From Cyanobacteria bacterium UBA8803 (GTDB lineage Bacteria; Cyanobacteriota; Cyanobacteriia; Cyanobacteriales; Coleofasciculaceae), in NCBI GenBank assembly GCA_003505715.1, contig DNXU01000422.1, positions 1 through 5,354 of the forward strand: 5,354 bases of DNA. The letters are read 5' to 3'. Shown in pieces: positions 1-5,354 of the stretch. The notes under the pieces were generated by a model. The model saw only the letters and a list, made by a program, of their open reading frames with translations, made no database searches and had not been told where the DNA came from. The first letter of the stretch is position 1, and each line of letters starts with the position of its first letter. The position numbers and the translations under genes were made by a program.

Positions 1-8
1 AGCAATAA

Positions 9-155
9 CCAATAACCAATAACCAACAACCAACAACCAACAACCAACAACCAACAACCAACAACCAACAACCAACAACCAACAACCAACAACTAACAAC
101 CAACAACCAACAACCAACAACCAACAACCAACAACCAACAACCAACAACCAATAA
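9..155. repeat. Heptanucleotide tandem array, 21 units (STRR type)
   Basis: The array holds 21 uninterrupted units of 7 bases with no phase slip. Units 1, 2 and 21 read CCAATAA, and units 3 to 20 read CCAACAA, except unit 13 (93-99), which is CTAACAA. A decayed unit, GCAATAA, precedes it at 2-8. On the minus strand, which is the sense strand of the neighbouring genes, the core unit is TTGTTGG, made only of G and T. The array begins 3 nt past the stop codon of the upstream glycosyltransferase gene, so it probably forms the 3' end of that transcript. Heptamer arrays of this kind are known in cyanobacteria as STRR sequences, and their function is unsettled. There are no spacers, so it is not CRISPR. 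The left window edge is close, so the sequence beyond it is unknown. Confidence 0.95.
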
Positions 156-158
156 CAA

Positions 159-1217
159 TTAACTACTTAAACTACGAATCTTCTTCAACAACCAATCGAT
201 CGCTTTGGGGCGAGATTGGGAAGCAACCAACCAAGTAATCGCTGGTTTGACTAAAGGTTTGGGCATTAGCCCGACCCAAAGGAACCAAGTACTTAAGATG
301 ATCTTTCTTTTCCAGGGATACTCGGAATATTTCCAAATCGCCCAATACCCTTTTATCGCTAAGCCTAGAGGTGAATCAAAAGAGACTGGATGATTTTCGG
401 GGTCTAAGCGTAACGAGGCGATCCGCGATATCAAATGGGGGTGATCGTGAAAGCCCAACTCATGGTTAACGGTATGCCCTAACTCTTGCGCCTTATTCAG
501 TAAAACTTTATATTTATCAAAGTCGTGCTTGATTGACTTGCGAAAGCTTGCAACTGGAAGTTCTTGTCCAGAAAGAGCCCACAAATTACTCCCATGTTTC
601 CGGTAAGCTCCTAGAGGTTCTTCTATAGCTAAAATCTGCCCATAAAAGGGTATGACCGTAATTAGATAACCATCGGCAGAGATGCGGAAATCAGCTTCTG
701 GAATGGGGAGAACTTGCGTTAATGCCTCTCGACTAAAAGCATTACCACTGGTCACCATGGCAGAGTAGCGTCCTTTCTCCAGTAAAATTGGCCAAACCTC
801 TCCAGTATCGAAAGGGACTTCGCGGGCGGGATAGATATCTAACAATTTCCCCTGAGCATCAATTAACTCTAAACGATATTGGATGTTAGCTAAGCCAGGT
901 TGCCAAATAGCTACGACTTGCTCCACAGCTTTTGGGAACAAGTAATCATCGGCATCTAAAAAGATGACAATTTCCCCACGGCTGGCCGCAAAACCAGCAT
1001 TAAGAGCTGATGCTTGCCCACCATTTGACTTGAGTACGGGGACAATGCGATTACCGTAACTGGTAATAATCTCCTGAGAGTTGTCAGCGGAACCGTCATC
1101 CACCACAATTACCTCAGTATCAGAATAAGTTTGGCTCAAAGCACTGTCAATTGATTCGCGCAGAAACTTATCGTAGTTATAGTTGTTGATGATAATGCTT
1201 ACGAGAGGTTTAACCAT
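159..1217 (-). CDS. GT2-family glycosyltransferase (last gene of the set)
   Basis: This 352-residue protein has an N-terminal GT-A fold of family GT2. The beta-strand VSIII lies at residues 6-10, the nucleotide-binding VVDDGS at 38-43, the GGQASALNAG segment at 66-75, and the metal-binding DXD motif as DADD at 88-91. A likely acceptor-side base lies in SAD (180-182), where GT2 enzymes often have S-E-D, followed by YRKHGSN at 205-211. It should transfer a sugar from a nucleotide donor to a growing glycan on the cytoplasmic face; donor and acceptor cannot be read from the sequence. The C-terminal part has a basic and hydrophobic stretch (about 303-331) ending around LMPKPLV, which may touch the membrane and resembles the tail of the neighbouring GT2. 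The ATG fits the domain start; a possible AGGGA lies 13 nt upstream, which is too far to be strong. The gene follows the other GT2 gene by 33 nt and is probably co-transcribed with it. It ends in TAA just before the heptamer array. Confidence 0.93.
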   Translation of the reverse strand: MVKPLVSIIINNYNYDKFLRESIDSALSQTYSDTEVIVVDDGSADNSQEIITSYGNRIVPVLKSNGGQASALNAGFAASRGEIVIFLDADDYLFPKAVEQVVAIWQPGLANIQYRLELIDAQGKLLDIYPAREVPFDTGEVWPILLEKGRYSAMVTSGNAFSREALTQVLPIPEADFRISADGYLITVIPFYGQILAIEEPLGAYRKHGSNLWALSGQELPVASFRKSIKHDFDKYKVLLNKAQELGHTVNHELGFHDHPHLISRIASLRLDPENHPVSFDSPLGLAIKGYWAIWKYSEYPWKRKIILSTWFLWVGLMPKPLVKPAITWLVASQSRPKAIDWLLKKIRSLSS

Positions 1218-1250
1218 AGTTTTCTTACTATCCCTTCTGGCTGGAGTGAA

Positions 1251-2279
1251 TTACCGGGACTGACCCTGAAGAATCTGGCGTTTTTGGCTGGCGGCAGCAG
1301 TCTTGAAAGCTAAGGCTTTCATCTGACTGTAAAGAGGTTTGGGCAACAGCCAGAGCGTATAGGCTGCTGCCAAAGTCAATAGCGTGCGACGCGGTTCTTC
1401 TAGCAAGATGCGCCAGTAGGAACCGAGAGCGCGGTGGCTCAGTTCTACAGCCATAGCACCCGCTCCTTGATTGACAGCTCGACGTGCGATCGCAGTTAGT
1501 TGGTAGGCTCTAGCAGCATCTTCACACTGCGCCATCAGTTCTGGTGCATAGGTGCGGGCTTTTTCCAGTAACCTCTCCCAAGAATTTGCCTTCTTCATAA
1601 AATTGTGGGAATGTCCCCCTGGATTCAACCTGTATAGCGTTAATACTTCTGGAATTCCTTCAAATTGCAAGCCAGACTTCAGGGCAATGCGTAGCCAACA
1701 CTCCGTATCTTCTGAGGGGTGCAATTGGCGATCATCATCAAAATAAAAGTCTTCTAAAGTACCGTAAAGGTTATCTTGAAATTTAATCGCTTCAAACACC
1801 TCCCGTTTAGCCACCAAATTTGATCCGCTGCCAATGGGATCGCGTAACAGGATATGACGAGGAGTAATGTCCTTAGTCTTGGGCAGTTGATAGATACCTA
1901 AAGGATTATCGGCTTCATCGATAAATGCCGAATAACTGTAGCTCACTCCTACAGCTGGCGAAGTTTCTAGATGATGAACGTGCTTTTCTAGCTTGTCAGG
2001 TGACCAAAGATCGTCAGCGTCGAGAAAGGCAATATAGTCCCCTTGTGCATGGCGCACCCCATTATTCCTAGCTCCCGCAACGCCCCGATTTCCTTGACGG
2101 AAAATTTTAATGCGAGGGTCGGTAAATTGTTGACAAATCTCGATACTTTTATCAGGAGAGCCGTCATCAACAATGATGAGTTCTAAATTTTTATAAGTTT
2201 GGTCGAGAACCGATTGCACGGTGGCAGCAATGTATTTCTCGACGTTGTAAACAGGAATAATGATGGAAACTAGTTTCAT
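1251..2279 (-). CDS. GT2-family glycosyltransferase
   Basis: This 342-residue protein is a typical GT2 enzyme with a GT-A domain. VSIIIPVYN lies at residues 4-12, VDDGS at 37-41, NRGVAGARNNG at 64-74, the DXD motif as DADD at 87-90, and the probable catalytic-base motif SED at 189-191, followed by YRLNPGGHSHN at 216-226. All expected GT2 motifs are present, so it is probably active, adding one sugar to a lipid-linked intermediate in the cytoplasm. The donor sugar cannot be told from sequence. The region after about residue 230 is alanine-rich and helical. A hydrophobic segment (about 299-312) follows R297-R298 and ends in LLPKPLY, like the tail of the next gene. The ATG gives the normal GT2 N-terminus, but no Shine-Dalgarno sequence is visible before it. 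The gene lies 90 nt after the GH10 gene and 33 nt before the second GT2, on the same strand. Confidence 0.94.
   Translation of the reverse strand: MKLVSIIIPVYNVEKYIAATVQSVLDQTYKNLELIIVDDGSPDKSIEICQQFTDPRIKIFRQGNRGVAGARNNGVRHAQGDYIAFLDADDLWSPDKLEKHVHHLETSPAVGVSYSYSAFIDEADNPLGIYQLPKTKDITPRHILLRDPIGSGSNLVAKREVFEAIKFQDNLYGTLEDFYFDDDRQLHPSEDTECWLRIALKSGLQFEGIPEVLTLYRLNPGGHSHNFMKKANSWERLLEKARTYAPELMAQCEDAARAYQLTAIARRAVNQGAGAMAVELSHRALGSYWRILLEEPRRTLLTLAAAYTLWLLPKPLYSQMKALAFKTAAASQKRQILQGQSR
1486..1493. repeat. HIP1 octamer GCGATCGC
   Basis: A perfect copy of the palindromic HIP1 octamer lies inside the first GT2 gene. HIP1 is highly over-represented in many cyanobacterial genomes, so it mainly serves here to identify the lineage. 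Confidence 0.85.
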
Positions 2280-2366
2280 AGTGCTACTGGAAAATAAGGC
2301 AGAGGGTAGAAGGAATAAAAATTTTCAATGGGTTTTGGTGTACCCAGTTCATGAGCGACTACTTGT

Positions 2367-2380
2367 TCATTAGTCATTAG
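2367..2380. repeat. Two-copy heptamer TCATTAG across the GH10 stop
   Basis: The plus strand holds two perfect adjacent copies of TCATTAG (2367-2373 and 2374-2380), preceded by a poorer copy (ACTTGTT). On the coding strand they read CTAATGA twice and cover the last codons and the TAA TGA double stop of the GH10 gene. From memory, heptamers of this TAATGAC type are common cyanobacterial STRR units. With only two copies, chance cannot be excluded. Confidence 0.45.
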
Positions 2381-3530
2381 GATTCCGCTTGGGTGCGCGA
2401 TCAAAAGCACGAGCGATCGCGTTCCAAGCCAACTTGCGATTTAGTTCGGCATCTAGGGGTAGAGGTCGAACGGGTGCGCCGTCATTTCGAGGTTTGTAGT
2501 TGGAAATCCAGGTGCTGCGATCGCTCAATCCCCAAGTCAATACGGCAATAACAGCAGGTTCATCAAGGACGATGGAGAGAAAATCCTCGTAGACTCCGGC
2601 AACGAGGCGATCGCGAACCGCAGTATCTAAAGGCATATCTTCATCTATCACATCCATTTCGGTAATCAGAATTTTTAAACCGAGACTGGCCACATCTTTT
2701 AGGAAGTTTCTAAGATTTTTGGCTTGTGATTCATTCCAGGTGGCGTTACCGATGTGGCTTTGCATTCCCAATGCCTGCACGGGAGTTCCCTTAGATTTCA
2801 AACGCTCTAGCAGTTTCAGTACTGAGGTTCTCCTAGATTCAAACTTGGGAGCTTCTAACCGATTTTCGTTGTAGACTAACAAAGCCTTGGGATCAGCTTC
2901 AGCTGCGAGCCGAAAGGCCAGATCGATATAATCAGGACCTAAAACCTCAAACCACGGGCTTTTGCGCAAACCGTCTGGGCGATCGTCTGGCAGCTCAATG
3001 GCTTCGTTAACTACATCCCAGGAGTGCATCTTCCCGGCATAGCGCCCCACCACCGTCTTAATATGATCGCTCAGAAACTTCTCAGCATTTTGGTGGTTCA
3101 CCTTACTCTTAAACCATCCCGGCAAAGCCTCATGCCAAACTAAGGTATGTCCTCGCAGCAGCATTCCCTGATTTTGAGCAAACTGAGCCAACCAATCACT
3201 TTGGGTAAAGTCAAACCGATCTGGACTAGGCCGGAGGGTATCCCACTTGAGTTCATTTTCCGGTACTAGCAGTCCGCACTCTTTAATGAAGCGTGCCGAA
3301 AACTCAGCGTCTGATGATAGAGTTGTGTAGTTAGCTGCGGCTCCATAAATCAATCCTTTGGCTAAAGCTCTTTGACCCAGCGGGGTATCTCCTTTAACAC
3401 TAAAGTCTCTGACCTGGTTATCAATAGCTTGAGTCTGTTGGTGCCAATGCCTGAGTCCACCCACTACGGTAAAGGTGCCCATGCCTGCTAAAAGACCCAT
3501 ACCCCATAAGAAAGCACGCCGTCTAGTCAT
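2370..3530 (-). CDS. GH10 endo-beta-1,4-xylanase, Tat-type signal
   Basis: Glycoside hydrolase family 10 enzymes cleave beta-1,4-xylan by a retaining mechanism. This 386-residue protein has the acid/base in WDVVNEA (E176) and the nucleophile in ILITEMDV (E291). Substrate-contact motifs are also present: ENELKW (91-96), RGHTLVWH (126-133), GMQSHI (255-260), and TWG plus STW (W333, W341). The spacing of these residues agrees with characterised GH10 enzymes as I remember them. The N-terminus TRRRAFL (2-8) followed by a hydrophobic stretch to about residue 26 fits a twin-arginine (Tat) signal. No clear AxA cleavage site is visible, so it may remain membrane-anchored facing outward. I chose the ATG at 3530 over an in-frame ATG at 3590 because it overlaps the flippase stop as ATGA, has AGGAGG 7 nt upstream, and puts the twin arginines at the start. 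It ends with tandem in-frame stops, TAA TGA. In this locus the likely job is trimming or releasing the EPS. Family assignment is firm; the natural substrate is inferred. Confidence 0.94.
   Translation of the reverse strand: MTRRRAFLWGMGLLAGMGTFTVVGGLRHWHQQTQAIDNQVRDFSVKGDTPLGQRALAKGLIYGAAANYTTLSSDAEFSARFIKECGLLVPENELKWDTLRPSPDRFDFTQSDWLAQFAQNQGMLLRGHTLVWHEALPGWFKSKVNHQNAEKFLSDHIKTVVGRYAGKMHSWDVVNEAIELPDDRPDGLRKSPWFEVLGPDYIDLAFRLAAEADPKALLVYNENRLEAPKFESRRTSVLKLLERLKSKGTPVQALGMQSHIGNATWNESQAKNLRNFLKDVASLGLKILITEMDVIDEDMPLDTAVRDRLVAGVYEDFLSIVLDEPAVIAVLTWGLSDRSTWISNYKPRNDGAPVRPLPLDAELNRKLAWNAIARAFDRAPKRNPND
2413..2614. repeat. Cluster of three HIP1 octamers
   Basis: Perfect copies of GCGATCGC lie at 2413-2420, 2517-2524 and 2607-2614, all within the 3' part of the GH10 gene. 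Their presence suggests that this gene has been resident in a HIP1-rich cyanobacterial genome for some time, which argues against very recent transfer from another phylum. Confidence 0.85.
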
Positions 3531-4822
3531 TCCTTCTCCTCCTGAAGATGTTGAGGTTGTTGGCGGTAGAGTAAATACACCACAGACCACAGGCTGACCA
3601 TAAGCAATCCATCGGACGCTAAACTAGACCATGCTGCTCCCTGCCATGAGTACCGGGGAATAATCCAAAGGTTGAGCAAAATATTGAATAAGGCAATGCC
3701 AATTTGCATAGCACTGCGCAAACCCTGAAAGCCAGCTCCGGTGAGGGTGTCGGCTCCAAAATACTGCAACCCTCTAAAAAATGGTATCAACGCCAGCCAA
3801 CGCAAAGCTCCTACCGTATTGGCATATTCCTCACCTAAGACATAAGGCACGATCGGAGCAAATACCAATAACCCTATAAAAGCAACGATTCCGTAAAGAC
3901 CAGCACTTAGCGCTAGGCGCTTGCCAAGCTTTAGCGTACCGCTAATACCTGTTGCTCCTTGCTGAAAAAACTTTGAATAAGTAGCTGCTGATAAGGAACT
4001 TATAGGGACAAAGGCAACATCAATCAAACGGTAAGCTGCTGCATATATACCTGTAGCATCTAATGTAGAAAGCCGTGCCAGCATCGTTTTATCGATATCG
4101 TTATAGATAGTTTGAGCGGATAAGCTAATAGAAAAGAAAAAGCCTTCAGCAATTTCATTTTTTATGAGCGATAATTCCAACCTCGGTGAACCTATTAACC
4201 GAGAAACTGTCACGAAATGAACTAAGGCAACCAACACCGCATTTAGTATATATAGGCAAGCCCATGCAATTACTCCATATTTTTTAAAAAGATTTGCAAA
4301 AATTATTGCTGTTATTAAAGCGCTGGCCTGACTGAAAACAGTAATTTTTGCTAGGACATCCAGCCTACTAACAGACATAAAAGCCCTAACAGCAGTGTCG
4401 GAAACTTTGCCAAATATTAAATTAGAAATAGCTACCAAAAATACCAGTAAAATTGGTATTTTTGGTGGTAAAACAAAATGAGCGATAACGAGTATTAAAA
4501 CAATCAGTAGCAAACCTGAACAAAAGACTACGAAAAGGGCATTTCCCCAATATTGACTAAATACAGCTCGGTTTCTAGAAACATATTTAATCAGAATATC
4601 TCCGCATCCCCAACTCACAAAAGGTCCGACAATGGAAACAAGCGCCATAGCACCCACAAATGCCCCATACTGTTCAGCACCGAGAGCGCGAGCAATAATC
4701 ACAAAGTAGGCTGCCTGTAATACTAAACCCAACCCCCGGGACATTATCATCCACAAGGTATGGCGTACTATCGGTTTCTCAGAGAGACGAGCAATGCGAG
4801 CCTTGAGAGAGTTGAGATTCAT
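3527..4822 (-). CDS. Wzx-like oligosaccharide flippase
   Basis: This 431-residue, very hydrophobic protein belongs to the polysaccharide-export branch of the MOP flippase superfamily. Such proteins move lipid-linked oligosaccharides from the cytoplasmic to the outer face of the inner membrane. It has a short basic N-terminus, then about 10 to 12 membrane segments; the clearest lie near residues 22-45, 53-75, 93-118, 122-142, 160-180, 183-207, 255-280, 303-323, 370-390 and 395-419. Family-typical sequences are ARALGAEQYG (44-53) and DIDKTMLARL (242-251). The length is normal for the family and the frame is intact. The C-terminal tail (QQPQHLQEEKE) is charged, and its codons contain the Shine-Dalgarno of the GH10 gene. 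The start is the first ATG of the frame; no good ribosome site is visible. It lies 61 nt after the Wzy-like gene. A lipid II type or other MOP substrate is possible, but the glycosyltransferase neighbours favour an EPS unit. Confidence 0.93.
   Translation of the reverse strand: MNLNSLKARIARLSEKPIVRHTLWMIMSRGLGLVLQAAYFVIIARALGAEQYGAFVGAMALVSIVGPFVSWGCGDILIKYVSRNRAVFSQYWGNALFVVFCSGLLLIVLILVIAHFVLPPKIPILLVFLVAISNLIFGKVSDTAVRAFMSVSRLDVLAKITVFSQASALITAIIFANLFKKYGVIAWACLYILNAVLVALVHFVTVSRLIGSPRLELSLIKNEIAEGFFFSISLSAQTIYNDIDKTMLARLSTLDATGIYAAAYRLIDVAFVPISSLSAATYSKFFQQGATGISGTLKLGKRLALSAGLYGIVAFIGLLVFAPIVPYVLGEEYANTVGALRWLALIPFFRGLQYFGADTLTGAGFQGLRSAMQIGIALFNILLNLWIIPRYSWQGAAWSSLASDGLLMVSLWSVVYLLYRQQPQHLQEEKE
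3538..3543 (-). promoter_or_regulatory. Strong Shine-Dalgarno of the GH10 gene
   Basis: The minus strand reads AGGAGG, then 7 nt (AGAAGGA), then the ATG at 3530. This is a near-ideal match to the anti-Shine-Dalgarno with ideal spacing. It lies inside the last codons of the flippase gene, so ribosomes finishing the flippase can re-initiate at the ATGA overlap. It decides the start of the GH10 gene: the upstream in-frame ATG at 3590 has no comparable site. Confidence 0.85.
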
Positions 4823-4883
4823 TGTTTTGGGAAAAATAATTTTCTGCTGAGCTTAGCTTTTATTCAGTCTAATATCTCTACAG

Positions 4884-5354
4884 TCAAGGGATTGTCTTGC
4901 TTGGCAAATGAATCGAGCTAAAACTTCTATAAACTTCCTCTTTATTTACTGCCTCTTTCTTTTTAATTTTTCCTTCAGGCTGTCTTAGTACCGATAACGC
5001 CACAGTGATATAGAGAACCCAAAACAGATCGTTGCGTACCAGAATTGTACTTTCAGTCAAATTAGATAGCACCATGTAAGTTAAGAATAACAGCGCCCAA
5101 AGACCTTCTGAGTATTGGCTCAAACGGTTCCAGGTTAGCCCTCTCACTAAGCTTGTAAAAAATCCGAGTGCAAAGACTGATATTCCTAAGAAACCTAAAT
5201 CCAAGCCGAGGTCTAAAAAACCGTTATGGGCATGAGGAGCATTCCACCCAGCTACACGCCACACATAAGCAGCCTTACTATGCAAGCCGTTCCAAAATCC
5301 ACCGTATCCATAACCCAGCCAAGGTTGTTGCTCAATCATGTCCCACACCGCCCC
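4884..5354 (-). CDS. O-antigen ligase/polymerase (Wzy-like), C-terminal part
   Basis: Only the last 156 residues are inside the window; the frame stays open through base 5354, so the gene starts beyond the right edge. A GTG at 5348 could be read as a start but is internal: the family sequence begins before it. The visible part carries the conserved loop of the O-antigen ligase/polymerase family: QQPWLGYGYGGFW (9-21) and, after a short gap, PHAHNGFLDLGLDLGFLG (40-57). Three membrane segments follow (about 46-67, 84-100 and 108-123), with NLTES between the last two, and then a lysine-rich tail of about 30 residues that should be cytoplasmic. Such proteins join lipid-linked repeat units at the outer face of the inner membrane or ligate glycan to an acceptor, and sequence alone cannot separate polymerase from ligase. 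The neighbouring flippase and GT2 genes favour a Wzy-type polymerase. It ends in TGA, 61 nt before the flippase start. Confidence 0.87.
   Translation of the reverse strand, partial: GAVWDMIEQQPWLGYGYGGFWNGLHSKAAYVWRVAGWNAPHAHNGFLDLGLDLGFLGISVFALGFFTSLVRGLTWNRLSQYSEGLWALLFLTYMVLSNLTESTILVRNDLFWVLYITVALSVLRQPEGKIKKKEAVNKEEVYRSFSSIHLPSKTIP

Noticed and set aside
9..155. CRISPR array or replication-origin iterons
   Set aside because: The 7-bp units are directly adjacent without spacers, and no cas, rep or par gene is present.
205..393. Plus-strand open frame of 62 codons
   Set aside because: It is antisense to a clear GT2 gene and shows no domain or ribosome site. The plus-strand frame at 1552-1746 and the minus-strand frame at 1988-2173 are rejected for the same reason: both are out-of-frame shadows of the other GT2 gene.
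2266..2277. Perfect 12-bp palindrome GAAACTAGTTTC at the start of the first GT2 gene
   Set aside because: About one perfect 12-bp palindrome is expected by chance in a window of this size, and this one falls mostly in coding sequence.
2314..2346. Possible intrinsic terminator between the GH10 and first GT2 genes
   Set aside because: On the minus strand, TGGGT and ACCCA (2346-2342 and 2333-2329) form only a 5-bp stem with an 8-nt loop, and the T-rich stretch does not follow directly. It is too weak to call.
4823..4883. Promoter in the 61-nt gap before the flippase gene
   Set aside because: The gap is rich in A and T, but I see no convincing pair of -35 and -10 boxes at proper spacing and no terminator. 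It reads as an ordinary spacer within an operon.
5346..5348. GTG as the true start of the Wzy-like protein
   Set aside because: The frame stays open beyond it to the window edge, and the visible part covers only the C-terminal portion of the family.

Overview
The window looks like part of an exopolysaccharide (EPS) or surface-glycan locus from a cyanobacterium, probably a filamentous one. Two sequence signatures support this. There are four perfect copies of the HIP1 octamer GCGATCGC, and there is a heptanucleotide tandem array of the STRR type (short tandemly repeated repetitive sequences) that cyanobacteria carry. The protein content fits as well. No species can be named from the sequence alone.

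All five protein genes lie on the minus strand, so transcription runs from the right edge to the left. In that order they are: (1) the C-terminal part of an O-antigen ligase/polymerase (Wzy-like) membrane protein, cut by the right edge; (2) after 61 nt, a complete Wzx-like oligosaccharide flippase; (3) overlapping the flippase stop by 4 nt (ATGA), a GH10 endo-beta-1,4-xylanase with a twin-arginine type N-terminus and both catalytic glutamates; (4) after 90 nt, a GT2 glycosyltransferase; (5) after 33 nt, a second GT2 glycosyltransferase. Past the last stop codon lies a 21-unit heptamer array (CCAACAA on the plus strand) that reaches almost to the left edge.

Together the genes fit a Wzx/Wzy-dependent pathway. 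The two GT2 enzymes would add sugars to a lipid-linked repeat unit on the cytoplasmic face, the flippase would turn the unit over, and the Wzy-like protein would polymerise or ligate it outside. The exported GH10 enzyme would cut or trim a beta-1,4-linked, xylose-type polymer. The GH10 gene is the unusual member: it is translationally coupled to the flippase and has by far the best Shine-Dalgarno sequence in the window, which suggests it belongs to the assembly machinery rather than to nutrient scavenging. The enzyme's substrate is inferred, not shown.

The window is densely coding. The longest stretch without a gene is the repeat array at the left edge, about 158 bases. I found no RNA gene, CRISPR array, transposase or convincing intrinsic terminator.
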